This document shows positions 7,898 through 16,325 of a stretch of DNA of 64,000 bases, piece after piece. How positions within the stretch are numbered: position 1 is the first letter of the stretch; the number at the start of each line of letters is the position of its first letter. Source of the DNA: Pseudaminobacter sp040049255 (GTDB taxonomy: Bacteria; Pseudomonadota; Alphaproteobacteria; Rhizobiales; Rhizobiaceae). The notes below the pieces were generated by a model. That model was not told the origin of the DNA. It did no database searches and saw only the letters and a program-made list of their open reading frames with translations. The position numbers and the translations under genes are program-made. Location of the stretch: positions 558,001-622,000 of the forward strand of contig NZ_JBDZDR010000003.1 in the NCBI RefSeq assembly GCF_040049255.1, in the 5' to 3' direction.

Positions 7898-8464
7898 TCA
7901 ATCCTTGACGATCTCGCCCGGATAGGCGCCCCAGACCTGGTTCTGGCGCAGCCACCCGCTCACGCCATCAAAGGTCATTTCGCACCAGTCGCCGTTGCAC
8001 GACTTGATCTTGCCGACCACGCCGGGGTCAATGATGGCTACCGCGCGCGCCTCGGGGTCCGGCTTGGCCAGCAGGTCGATCTTGGCGTCCTTGCCGCGCT
8101 GCCAGGGGGCGGTCATCGCGGTTCGCTTGCCTGAAAGGAGCGACTGGTTGATCCAGCCCTCCGCGCCCTCGGCGTCGCGCACGCGGCGCCAGTTGTCGTA
8201 TTCCTGGATGATTTCCATCGGCAGGCCCGCCTTCATGTAGAGCCAGTCGACGCCGTAGTTGATGCCGGGGCCGATGCGTGAATTGACGCGGCCGGATTTC
8301 AGGCTGACGAAGCGCGGCAGGGGCAGCCCGCTTGGTCCCAGCGTCACCTCTTGCGACGGTGCTGCCTCGCTCGCGCCGATCGAAGCGCCGGTCGACAGGA
8401 GTGCAAGACTGGCCAGAACAGCACCAACGATTGCGCGTGACGACATGAAACGAGACACCTTCAT
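7898..8464 (-). CDS. secreted SH3-domain protein
   Basis: The 188-aa protein starts with a basic stretch and a hydrophobic core ending in an AxA-type site (about residues 10-35), so it is probably exported to the periplasm. Two bacterial SH3-like modules follow. The first is around VNSRIGPGINYGV...WRRVRDAEGAEGWI (about 60-105). The second is around 130-185 and includes SCNGDWCEMTFDGVSGWL. This is the DUF1058/SH3_4 type, common in Rhizobiales and often placed beside a 2-hydroxyacid dehydrogenase, as here (divergent). It probably binds cell wall or an envelope protein; no catalytic residues are visible. A second Met at position 7 could be the start. Confidence 0.8.
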   Translation of the reverse strand: MKVSRFMSSRAIVGAVLASLALLSTGASIGASEAAPSQEVTLGPSGLPLPRFVSLKSGRVNSRIGPGINYGVDWLYMKAGLPMEIIQEYDNWRRVRDAEGAEGWINQSLLSGKRTAMTAPWQRGKDAKIDLLAKPDPEARAVAIIDPGVVGKIKSCNGDWCEMTFDGVSGWLRQNQVWGAYPGEIVKD

Positions 8465-8621
8465 TCTTTTTCTTTGGCCGCGGCGCCGATGGGGCGCAGC
8501 TGCCCTTTTTCTTTGTGTTCGGCGGCACCGCTTGTTACAGAGACAGTGACCCCAAGTCTGGTTTCAAGTTTCGCCCGTCTTGGTTAAAGAGGTCTCAACG
8601 GGATCCGCATTCGAGGACGCA

Positions 8622-9623
8622 ATGGCAGGCAAAAAGAAGCCTCTCGTGGTGATTACGCGCAAGCTTCCGGACCAGGTCGAGACCCGGATGCGAGAGTTGT
8701 TCGATGCGCGGCTGAACCTCGAAGACCGGCCGATGAGCCAGCCCGAACTGGTTGCGGCCATGAAGGAAGCCGATGTTCTCGTGCCGACCGTGACCGACCG
8801 CATCGATGCCGCGCTGATCGAGCAGGCAGGCGAGAATCTCAAGCTGATCGCCAATTTCGGTAACGGCGTCGACAAGATCGACGTGACGGCCGCCGCCAAA
8901 CGGGGAATCACGGTCACCAACACTCCCAACGTGCTGACCGAAGACACCGCCGACATGACCATGGCCCTGATGCTTGCCGTGCCGCGCCGCCTGGCCGAAG
9001 GGGCCACCCTGCTCGAGGGCGGCGGCAAATGGGCGGGCTGGTCGCCGACATGGATGCTCGGGCGACGCATCTGGGGCAAGCGGCTCGGCATCGTCGGCAT
9101 GGGCCGCATCGGCACCGCGGTGGCGCGGCGCGCCAAGGCTTTCGGCCTGTCGATCCACTATCACAACCGGAACCGGGTGCTGCGCAGCGTCGAGGATGAA
9201 CTGGAGGCGACCTACTGGGAAAGTCTTGACCAGATGCTGGCCCGCATGGACATCATCTCGGTGAACTGCCCTTCGACGCCCGCAACCTTCCACCTGCTTT
9301 CGGCGCGCCGGCTGGCGCTGATGCAGCCCTCCGCCTATCTGGTCAACACCGCGCGCGGCGACATCATCGACGAGGATGCACTGGTAAAGCTGCTGCAGGA
9401 GGGCAAGATCGCTGGTGCCGGGCTCGACGTGTTCGAGAATGAACCCGTGGTCAATCCCAAGCTGGTCAAGCTTGCCGCCAAGGGCAAGGTGGTGATCCTG
9501 CCGCATATGGGCTCGGCCACCATCGAGGGCCGCATCGACATGGGCGAGAAGGTCATCATCAACATTCGCACCTTCATCGACGGCCACAGGCCGCCGGACC
9601 GGGTGCTGCCGATTCGTCTCTGA
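8622..9623 (+). CDS. 2-hydroxyacid dehydrogenase (glyoxylate reductase-like)
   Basis: This is a D-isomer-specific 2-hydroxyacid dehydrogenase of 333 aa. The Rossmann loop GMGRIG follows a substrate-domain half. The catalytic set is visible: Arg in NTARGDIID, Glu in DVFENEP and His in LPHMGSATIEGR. Such enzymes reduce glyoxylate or hydroxypyruvate with NAD(P)H, but the substrate cannot be read from sequence. The ATG beginning MAGKKKPLVVI was chosen because GAGGA lies just upstream; the frame stays open 14 codons further. A GC-rich hairpin follows the gene. Confidence 0.88.
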   Translation: MAGKKKPLVVITRKLPDQVETRMRELFDARLNLEDRPMSQPELVAAMKEADVLVPTVTDRIDAALIEQAGENLKLIANFGNGVDKIDVTAAAKRGITVTNTPNVLTEDTADMTMALMLAVPRRLAEGATLLEGGGKWAGWSPTWMLGRRIWGKRLGIVGMGRIGTAVARRAKAFGLSIHYHNRNRVLRSVEDELEATYWESLDQMLARMDIISVNCPSTPATFHLLSARRLALMQPSAYLVNTARGDIIDEDALVKLLQEGKIAGAGLDVFENEPVVNPKLVKLAAKGKVVILPHMGSATIEGRIDMGEKVIINIRTFIDGHRPPDRVLPIRL

Positions 9624-9625
9624 GG

Positions 9626-9658
9626 CGTCCCCCGCGCCTGCGGCGGCGGGGGCCTTTC
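9626..9658 (+). terminator. GC-rich hairpin between convergent genes
   Basis: CCCCCGC (9630-9636) pairs with GCGGGGG (9647-9653), followed by CCTTTCG. The T run is short, so termination is probable but not certain. Confidence 0.5.
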
Positions 9659-9704
9659 GACACGGCATATCCTGATCTTCGATTTGGAGCGGCGCTTCGC
9701 AGCC

Positions 9705-10142
9705 TCAGGCTGCGTCTTGCGAACCGCGGTCGGGCGACGTGATCTCGCCTTCAGCGCTCACCTTCACCCTGCGACCTGCGAAGTCAGCAAAATGCTGGCG
9801 GTCCAGCCTCGCGGCCACCGGCGTCGGCCACCCCATTTCACGGGCCACGATCAGGCCCAGCAACAGGATCGCGTCGGGCTCGTGCAACACCAGCGCGGCC
9901 GGGGCATTGCCGTTGTGCGCCAACTCCATCAGCACGGCAGATGCCGAGGACGAGCCGATGGTGCCGGGCAGGAAAAGCACGCGGCCGGCAATGCGCGCAC
10001 CATGTTGCGGGTGGCGAACATCGGCGATCCGGCCCGTCTTCGGGTCCACCCCGCCCCAGAAGGAGATCGGTGCGGTCAGCACCAGCGCCTCGCCGGCGCC
10101 GCCCGCACCCGGCACCAGGACTTCGCCGCGAAGGCCGCTCAT
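9705..10142 (-). CDS. aconitase X swivel-domain (small) subunit
   Basis: The 145-aa protein is a DUF126/AcnX swivel domain, the small half of aconitase-X enzymes. The motif LPGTIGSSSASAVLMEL (about 57-73) is the family's Ser-rich loop. Its start codon overlaps the stop of the upstream large subunit (ATGA), so the pair is translationally coupled and almost certainly forms one enzyme. Characterised bacterial AcnX enzymes dehydrate cis-3-hydroxy-L-proline and archaeal ones act on mevalonate 5-phosphate. No proline-catabolic neighbour is present here, so the substrate is open. Confidence 0.82.
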   Translation of the reverse strand: MSGLRGEVLVPGAGGAGEALVLTAPISFWGGVDPKTGRIADVRHPQHGARIAGRVLFLPGTIGSSSASAVLMELAHNGNAPAALVLHEPDAILLLGLIVAREMGWPTPVAARLDRQHFADFAGRRVKVSAEGEITSPDRGSQDAA

Positions 10143-11380
10143 CGGCCAAACTCCGCAAACGAAGGCTTGCCGGCAACCGCGCTTTCCACGCAGTCGGCGA
10201 GCGAGCCATAGAGCACGCCATAGCCCGTGTTGCCGGGCGCATATTGCGCGAACTTGCCGGAATTGGTCATCAGCACGCCGTCGCGCCTGTCGGCGAGGAT
10301 CGGCGTGACGACCACGCAGGTGTCGGCGACGATGACGGCGCCGCAGGCCTCCAGGGCCCTGCGACGGCCGTCTTTCTCCAGCGCCGACAGCACATGCCGC
10401 CCGGTGCAGGCATAGACCGGCACTGCAAGCCGACGTCCCGCGAGCAACCGCTCCAGCGCATCGAACTCGTCCAGCGACAGATGCGGGCTGCCGATGGCCA
10501 CCGCATCAATGCGGTCGGTTCTCTGGGCCGTGGAGAGCCGCCTGCGCGCATCGGCCACCAGGTCCGGCGTCACGCGAATCGTCGTCTGAGGCTCAATGTC
10601 GGCGAAGGAGGCCGCCTCCGGCGTGACATCGGCGATGTGGAACAGGCCGACCGCGCCCGACGAGGCCGCCGCCGCGCCAAAAGCCTTCAGCGCATCCTCG
10701 CCGGGGTGATTTCTCACGCCGACGACAATGCCGATGGCGTTGCCCACTTCCCGGCCATACAGGCTGCCGAGCACCGGCCAGGCCGTTTCAGACGCCAGAA
10801 ATGCGGCGGGCAGGGCGGAGATGTCGAAGACCAGAGTCGGGGGGCGATTCTCGGGCCGGTGCAGGCCGTAGTCGGGTGCGCGGCCGCTGATCGCGCAGGC
10901 GATGTCGAGGAAATCGCCATAGCGGTTGGTGCGTGCGCCCAGCACCGAATTGCAGAAGACCACGGCGTTCGATTCGCCCCAGGCGACGTCCGTGCCGGGG
11001 GCCGGCCGGTGGCCGGCCTGGTAGGGCGCGCAGGTCCAGCTTTGCTCGCAACCGAGCTTGCGGTAAGCCTCCATCATCCGCCGCGCCATGCCGCGCGCCG
11101 GCTCTTCCAGCCGCACGCGCGAGCAGCCGGTGAGATCGAGCGCGCCGACATTCAGCGTCGAGCGCACGGCAACGCGGGCGCCACCCTCTACGAGCCGCTC
11201 GGCAAACAGCGTGCCCGAATCGCCATGATAGAGCGCGCCGTCGATATGGGCGGATGCGATCGGGATCAGTCGGGGCGCGCCGAGCAGACGCGCGCTGTCG
11301 GCCACGATGCGCATCGCCATGGCCGTGCCGTCGCTACCGGCGGCGATGGCGCGTTCCTCAGCTGTGAGTTCAAGGCTCAC
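10139..11380 (-). CDS. aconitase X catalytic (large) subunit
   Basis: The 413-aa protein matches the AcnX catalytic domain. Family-type segments visible include HIDGALYHGDSGT near residue 45, EQSWTCAPYQAGHRP near 115, WGESNAVVFCNSVLGARTNR near 135 and ADTCVVVTPI near 362. Cysteines in these segments are candidates for iron-sulfur ligation, as in known AcnX enzymes. The separate large and small subunits correspond to the split form, not the fused form. It lies 101 bases downstream of the MoeB-like gene on the same strand and may be the tail of the dnaN-recF-moeB unit. Cis-3-hydroxy-L-proline dehydratase is the best guess. Confidence 0.82.
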   Translation of the reverse strand: MSLELTAEERAIAAGSDGTAMAMRIVADSARLLGAPRLIPIASAHIDGALYHGDSGTLFAERLVEGGARVAVRSTLNVGALDLTGCSRVRLEEPARGMARRMMEAYRKLGCEQSWTCAPYQAGHRPAPGTDVAWGESNAVVFCNSVLGARTNRYGDFLDIACAISGRAPDYGLHRPENRPPTLVFDISALPAAFLASETAWPVLGSLYGREVGNAIGIVVGVRNHPGEDALKAFGAAAASSGAVGLFHIADVTPEAASFADIEPQTTIRVTPDLVADARRRLSTAQRTDRIDAVAIGSPHLSLDEFDALERLLAGRRLAVPVYACTGRHVLSALEKDGRRRALEACGAVIVADTCVVVTPILADRRDGVLMTNSGKFAQYAPGNTGYGVLYGSLADCVESAVAGKPSFAEFGR

Positions 11381-11481
11381 GCGAGCACCTTTCGACTAAT
11401 CGCGGGAAATTCAGGGGGCGCGCCCGACCATCTTGCTGCACGTTTTCCGAAGCTCCGCTGGCAAAATGCGAGGTCCACGCC

Positions 11482-12249
11482 TCATTTCGTACGCTTCCGG
11501 TAACGCACAGTGTCGAAGCGGGCTGCCAGCGCATCGTAGAGCAGCAGCCGGCCTACCAGCGGCTCGCCGATGCCGGTAATCAGTTTAATCGCTTCCATGG
11601 CCTGCAGCGTGCCGACCACGCCCGTCAGTGCGCCAATGATGCCGGCCTCGGCGCAGGATGGCACGAGCCCCGCTGGGGGCGGCTCGGGGAAGAGGTCGCG
11701 ATAGCCCGGGTTCGGAGTGCCGTCCGCCCCGGTCTCGAACGGCTTCAGCACCGTCACCGAGCCATCGAAGCGGCCGACGGCGGCGTGGACAAGCGGCCGC
11801 CCGGCCGCCGCGCAGGCGTCGGCAACGGCGTAGCGGGTAGCAAAATTGTCGGAGCCGTCGACCACAAGGTCGTATTGCGCCACCAGCGCCCGGGCGTTCT
11901 CGTCGGTCAGGCGCAATTCGTGCAGCTCAACCCGCGTGTTCGGGTTGATCCGGGCCAGCGCGGCCTTGGCGCTCTCGAGCTTGGACTGGCCGACCGCGCC
12001 GGTGTCGTGGATCACCTGCCGTTGCAGGTTGGACAAGGAAACCGTGTCGTCGTCGACGATGCCCAGCGTGCCGACGCCGGCCGCCGTAAGATATTGCAGC
12101 ACCGGCGCGCCGAGGCCCCCGGCGCCTATGACCAGCACGCGCGCGCGCTTCAGCTTCTGCTGGCCGGCGCCGCCGATCTCGGGCAGCACGATGTGGCGCG
12201 CATAGCGCTGGAGTTCGTCCGGGGTGAGGGGGGCAGCGGGGGCGTTCAT
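11482..12249 (-). CDS. moeB: MoeB/ThiF/HesA-family adenylyltransferase, probable molybdopterin-synthase adenylyltransferase
   Basis: MoeB activates the C-terminal glycine of MoaD by adenylation in molybdenum cofactor synthesis; ThiF does the same for ThiS. The 255-aa protein has the nucleotide loop GAGGLG (42-47), SLSNLQRQ (71-78), the magnesium-site Asp in DGSDN (131-135) and a conserved Cys199 in SCAEAG. The two CxxC zinc motifs of E. coli MoeB are absent. The start MNAPAAPLTPDELQ was chosen over a longer in-frame extension that would enter recF. It begins 31 bases after recF. ThiF-like function remains possible. Confidence 0.8.
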   Translation of the reverse strand: MNAPAAPLTPDELQRYARHIVLPEIGGAGQQKLKRARVLVIGAGGLGAPVLQYLTAAGVGTLGIVDDDTVSLSNLQRQVIHDTGAVGQSKLESAKAALARINPNTRVELHELRLTDENARALVAQYDLVVDGSDNFATRYAVADACAAAGRPLVHAAVGRFDGSVTVLKPFETGADGTPNPGYRDLFPEPPPAGLVPSCAEAGIIGALTGVVGTLQAMEAIKLITGIGEPLVGRLLLYDALAARFDTVRYRKRTK

Positions 12250-12280
12250 GCCGAGATCATATCGGTGCCGCCTTGTCTTG

Positions 12281-13423
12281 TCAGGCGTCTTCGGTGGGGC
12301 GCACCGAGCCATGATCGACGGTGAGGAACTGCGCCTTGCCACGCAGGCTCGAAAACAGCGAGGGCTCGGTGCCGGTCATGAAGGCCTGGCAGCCAAGCTC
12401 TTCGAGAATCGCGAACAGGGCGGCCCGGCGTCCGGCATCGAGATGGGCCGCGATTTCATCCAGCAGCATGATCGGCACCGTGCCCGAAATCTCGCCGCAA
12501 AGCCGCGCATGCGAGACCACGATGCCGACCAGAAGCGCCTTCTGTTCGCCGGTGGAGCACAGTTCCGCCGGCATGGCCTTCGGCCGATGGCGGACGATGA
12601 GGTCGCTGCGGTGCGGTCCCTCCAGCGTGCGGCCGGCTGCGCGGTCGCGGTTGCGGCCCTCGGCAAGCGCGCGCCGGAAAGTTTCTTCGATCTCGACGGC
12701 GGGCAGCTGGCCGATCTGGCTCTCCAGCGTTCCGGAAAGCGCGAGGTCGGCCTGCGGGAAGGGGCCGCTAGCGGGCAGCTTCTCAATCATCGCCGCCAGC
12801 AGGCGCACCATTTCCGCACGCGCGGCGGCGATCGCCACGCCGGTCTCGGCCATCTGCGTCTCGATAGCCTCGAACCAGTGCCGGTCGCGCGATTCCTCGG
12901 CCAGAAGCCGGTTGCGGCCGCGCATCGCCTTTTCGTAATCGAGCGCGCGCTGGCCGTGGCTGGGGTCGATCGCAAGCACGAGACGGTCCAGGAAACGGCG
13001 GCGATCCCCAGCAGGCCCGGTGAACAGCGTGTCCATCGCCGGCGTCAGCCAGACCACGCGCACCCAGTCGAGCATCTCGTCGGCCGACCTGGCATTGGCG
13101 CCGTTGATGCGCACGCGCCGCCCGCCTTCGCCGGGCACTTCGCTACCCGTCGTGCCGGTGCCGATCTCGACGTCGCCGAATTCGCCCTCGATGCGGGCAT
13201 GCACGGTGAAGCCGCCGGCGCTGCCCTCGCGGGCGACATCGCCATAGGGCGCGCGCCGCAGGCCGCGGCCGGGCGTCAGGAAGGAGATGGCTTCCAGAAG
13301 GTTGGTCTTGCCGGCGCCGTTGTCGCCAGTGAAGACGACGGCGCCCGGCTGAAGGGCCAGCGACAGGCTCTGGTAGTTGCGGAAGTTTGTAAGCGTAAGC
13401 CTACTGATGTGCGTCGACGCCAC
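12281..13423 (-). CDS. recF: DNA replication/repair protein RecF
   Basis: RecF is an SMC-like ATPase that binds gapped DNA and, with RecO and RecR, loads RecA. The 380-aa protein has Walker A GDNGAGKT (33-40), an ABC-type signature around CSTGEQKALLVG and Walker B in IMLLDEIAAHLD near the C-terminus. It begins 40 bases after dnaN, the classic dnaN-recF pairing. gyrB, which follows recF in many bacteria, is not here; a MoeB-like gene takes its place. recR, its partner, lies about 39 kb away in the same window. Confidence 0.96.
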   Translation of the reverse strand: MASTHISRLTLTNFRNYQSLSLALQPGAVVFTGDNGAGKTNLLEAISFLTPGRGLRRAPYGDVAREGSAGGFTVHARIEGEFGDVEIGTGTTGSEVPGEGGRRVRINGANARSADEMLDWVRVVWLTPAMDTLFTGPAGDRRRFLDRLVLAIDPSHGQRALDYEKAMRGRNRLLAEESRDRHWFEAIETQMAETGVAIAAARAEMVRLLAAMIEKLPASGPFPQADLALSGTLESQIGQLPAVEIEETFRRALAEGRNRDRAAGRTLEGPHRSDLIVRHRPKAMPAELCSTGEQKALLVGIVVSHARLCGEISGTVPIMLLDEIAAHLDAGRRAALFAILEELGCQAFMTGTEPSLFSSLRGKAQFLTVDHGSVRPTEDA

Positions 13424-13463
13424 GTCCGCCTACCGTTCATCGACCTGTTCGAATGCCTGAAGC

Positions 13464-14582
13464 CTAGACGCGCATCGGCATGAGCACGTAGAGCGCGTGG
13501 TCGTCGGCCGTGTCGCGGATCAGCGTCGGCGAGCCGGGGTCGGCCAGCAGGAACTTCGCCTCGCTGCCTGAAAGTTGCGCAGCCACGTCGAGCAGGTATT
13601 TCGCGTTGAAGCCGATTTCGATCGGGTCGGACGAATAGTCGGCCGCGATCTCTTCGATGGCGCTGCCCGAATCCGGGTTGTTGACGGCCAGCGTCACCTG
13701 TCCGTCCGAAATCGACAGCTTCACCGCGCGGCCACGCTCCGACGAGATGGTCGAGACGCGGTCGACCGCGCGGGCAAAGCTCTCACGGTCGATGATGAGC
13801 TGCTTGTCGTTGCCGGTCGGGATCACGCGCTGATAGTCCGGGAAGGTGCCGTCGATCAGCTTCGAGGTCAGGACCACGCTGCCGATGGTGAAACGGATCT
13901 TGGTGTCGGACAGTTCGGTGGTGACGACCACATCCGGGATGTCGACCAGCTTCTGCAACTCGCTCACGGTCTTGCGCGGGATGATGATGCCCGGCATGCC
14001 TTCCGAGCCAGACGGCGCGTCCATTTCGGCGCGGGCGAGGCGGTGGCCATCGGTGGCCACCGAGCGCAGCTTCAGCTTGCCGCCGACCTCCACCGTGTGC
14101 AGGAAGATGCCGTTGAGATAATAGCGCGTCTCCTCGGTGGAGATCGCAAACTGGGTCTTCTCGATGAGCGCCTTCATGGCGGCCGATTCGAGCCGGAAGA
14201 CGTGGGTGAACTGGCCGGCCGAGAGCTCGGGGAAGTCGGACTGCGGCAGGCACTGCAGGCGGAAGCTCGAGCGGCCAGAGATCACCGACATGGCGTTGCC
14301 GTCTTCGTCGGTCTTCAGCATCACCTCGGCACCGTCGGGCAGCTTGCGCACGATATCGTAGAGGAGGTGCGCAGGCACCGTCGTCGCGCCAGCCTGCTCC
14401 ACCGTCGCCGCGGTCGCTTCCGTCACTTCCAGGTCGAGGTCGGTCGCCTTCATTTCCAGGCTTGCACCGTCGGCGTGCAGCAGCACGTTGGACAGGATCG
14501 GGATCGTGTTGCGCCGCTCCACCACGCGATGGACGTGGTTCAAGGACTTCAGAAGATTTGAGCGTTCCAGGATAACACGCAT
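13464..14582 (-). CDS. dnaN: DNA polymerase III beta subunit (sliding clamp)
   Basis: The 372-aa product is the sliding clamp that tethers polymerase III to DNA. It starts MRVILERSNLLKSLNHVHRVVERRNTIP, the standard N-terminus, and ends in the clamp-typical YVLMPMRV. Length equals the family norm of three repeated clamp domains of about 120 residues. An in-frame extension of 35 codons upstream crosses the inter-gene region and was rejected. The gene follows dnaA after 201 bases containing a hairpin, so dnaN probably also has its own promoter. Confidence 0.97.
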   Translation of the reverse strand: MRVILERSNLLKSLNHVHRVVERRNTIPILSNVLLHADGASLEMKATDLDLEVTEATAATVEQAGATTVPAHLLYDIVRKLPDGAEVMLKTDEDGNAMSVISGRSSFRLQCLPQSDFPELSAGQFTHVFRLESAAMKALIEKTQFAISTEETRYYLNGIFLHTVEVGGKLKLRSVATDGHRLARAEMDAPSGSEGMPGIIIPRKTVSELQKLVDIPDVVVTTELSDTKIRFTIGSVVLTSKLIDGTFPDYQRVIPTGNDKQLIIDRESFARAVDRVSTISSERGRAVKLSISDGQVTLAVNNPDSGSAIEEIAADYSSDPIEIGFNAKYLLDVAAQLSGSEAKFLLADPGSPTLIRDTADDHALYVLMPMRV

Positions 14583-14692
14583 GACGAAACAAGCTCGCTT
14601 GAATGAAGAAGCGGGGGTGCCGGGCTCGCCACCCGCGCAAGGCCCGCTAGGGTCGGAATGGGGCAAACTGACAGGAAAAGACGGCAAAAGGC

Positions 14693-14731
14693 AAGCCCGC
14701 GGTACTGCTCAAACGCAGTCGCGGGCTTTTT
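14693..14731 (-). terminator. long hairpin between dnaA and dnaN
   Basis: AAGCCCGCG (14693-14701) pairs with CGCGGGCTT (14720-14728), and ACTGC pairs with GCAGT inside it, with a 2-base bulge. On the minus strand it follows dnaA and is followed by TTGCCTTTTGCC, a weak T run; the plus-strand side has TTTTT. It is a plausible dnaA terminator or attenuator ahead of dnaN. Confidence 0.6.
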
Positions 14732-14783
14732 GGGGATAAGCTGCGGCAGGATTGCACCTGCCGCGGATGCGCCTTGCTGTCGC

Positions 14784-16325
14784 TCAGGCCTGGTCGGTGA
14801 TCAGCCGGCGCAGAAGCTCGAGTTCCTGGGCCAGCGTGTTGTCTGCGCCCGAAAGGCCCTCGATCTTGCGCACGGCATGCAGCACCGTGGTGTGGTCGCG
14901 GCCACCGAAACGCCGCCCGATTTCCGGCAGCGAACGTGGGGTCATGACCTTGGCAAGGTACATCGCGATCTGGCGCGGCTTGACGATGGTGCGCGTGCGG
15001 CGGTTGGACAGAAGCTCCGTCTTCGACACGTTGTAGTGCCGGGCAACGATCCGCTGGATGTCCTCGATGCGCACCCGCTTCGGCTCGCCGGAGCGGTAGA
15101 TATGGCCCAGGATCTCGTCGATGCGCTCGATGTCGAGCTGGGGCTCGAACGACTGGCGGAACAGCAGCTGGTTGAAGGCGCCTTCAAGCTCGCGGCCGCT
15201 TCCGGTCACCGTGCGCGCGATGTGCGAGAGGATCTCGTCGTCGATGTGCAGGCTGGGATCTTCGGCCTGGGCGCTTTCCAGGCGCGTCTTCAGCATGCTC
15301 ATGCGCATGCCGAAGTCGGGCGCCTGCATTTCCAGCGCCACGCCGCCATTCAGGCGCGAGCGGACGCGCGGCTCGAGCGATTCCAGCTCGGACGGCGGCC
15401 TGTCTGCGGCCACAACGACCTGCTTGGCACTGTCCAGCAGCATGTTGATGAGGTGGCAGAACTCGTGCTGGATCGACTTACCCTGCAGGAACTGCATGTC
15501 GTCGATGATCAGGAGATCGATGTCGCGCAGCTGTTCCTTTAGGCTCAGCGCGTTGTTGTCGCGAATGGCGGTCGCGAAGCGCCACATGAAGTACTCGGCC
15601 GTCAGATAGACGACGCGCGACTGCGGGTTCTGCTTCAGCGATTCCGCCGCAATGGCCTGCAGCAGGTGGGTCTTGCCGAGGCCCACCGTGGCATGGATGA
15701 ACAGCGGGTTGAAGCGAACGGCGCTCTGGGCCGATTCCGCCACCGCACGCGCGGCTGCGAAGGCAACCCGGTTCGACGGCCCGTCCACGAAGGACTCGAA
15801 GGTGTAGCGCGCGTCGAGCGGCGAGCCGAGCACGTTCTGCCGCTGGTCACTGTTCGCCGGGCTCTGCGCGGCCGGGGCAACGCGCTCCACGCCGACGCTG
15901 GGCGCCGTGCCGGTGGAAAGGGCCGTGTGGGTCTGCCTGGTGGTCTTGCTGCGCTGGACCTTCTCGACCTCTTCGGCGACAGGGGCGAGCCGGGTCGCCG
16001 TGCGCACAACGATTTCGACCTTCAGGACCTCGGCGTCTTCCTGCTTCCACAGCTCGGAGATGAGGTCGAGATAATGGCTGTTGATCCACGAACGCAGAAA
16101 CGCGGTGGGAACCGAAATCCGCACCAGACCCTTCGACGCTTCCGCCAGCTTGATGCGGCCGAACCAGCTTGAGTAGACCTCGCTGCCGAGACGAGCCTTC
16201 AACTGCGCCTTGACCCGGTCGAATGTCTGTTCCGCGCCATTGGCCGCAGCCATGTCGTTCCCCTTGATCAGATTTACTGGAAAAAGAAAGTCAGATTTGG
16301 CTTTCTTGTCGATGCCACTATGCAT
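14784..16325 (-). CDS. dnaA: chromosomal replication initiator DnaA
   Basis: DnaA binds oriC, melts it and recruits the helicase. The protein has domain I (about 30-110), a variable linker, the AAA+ domain with P-loop VGLGKTHLL near 217-225, Walker B LLIIDDMQFLQ, and domain IV with the DnaA-box-binding signature GGRDHTTVLHAVRKIE near residue 470. The residue at the first P-loop glycine position is Ala (HATVGLGKT). The start MHSGIDKKAKSDF follows GAGG at a good distance; MAAANGAEQTFD, 24 codons in, also has a good AGGGG site, so 513 or 489 aa are both possible. rpsT lies upstream, as in other alphaproteobacteria. Confidence 0.96.
   Translation of the reverse strand: MHSGIDKKAKSDFLFPVNLIKGNDMAAANGAEQTFDRVKAQLKARLGSEVYSSWFGRIKLAEASKGLVRISVPTAFLRSWINSHYLDLISELWKQEDAEVLKVEIVVRTATRLAPVAEEVEKVQRSKTTRQTHTALSTGTAPSVGVERVAPAAQSPANSDQRQNVLGSPLDARYTFESFVDGPSNRVAFAAARAVAESAQSAVRFNPLFIHATVGLGKTHLLQAIAAESLKQNPQSRVVYLTAEYFMWRFATAIRDNNALSLKEQLRDIDLLIIDDMQFLQGKSIQHEFCHLINMLLDSAKQVVVAADRPPSELESLEPRVRSRLNGGVALEMQAPDFGMRMSMLKTRLESAQAEDPSLHIDDEILSHIARTVTGSGRELEGAFNQLLFRQSFEPQLDIERIDEILGHIYRSGEPKRVRIEDIQRIVARHYNVSKTELLSNRRTRTIVKPRQIAMYLAKVMTPRSLPEIGRRFGGRDHTTVLHAVRKIEGLSGADNTLAQELELLRRLITDQA

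Noticed and set aside
9941..11503. A 520-codon plus-strand frame opposite the aconitase-X pair
   Set aside because: Same artefact; the minus-strand genes carry clear family motifs and coupled start/stop signals.
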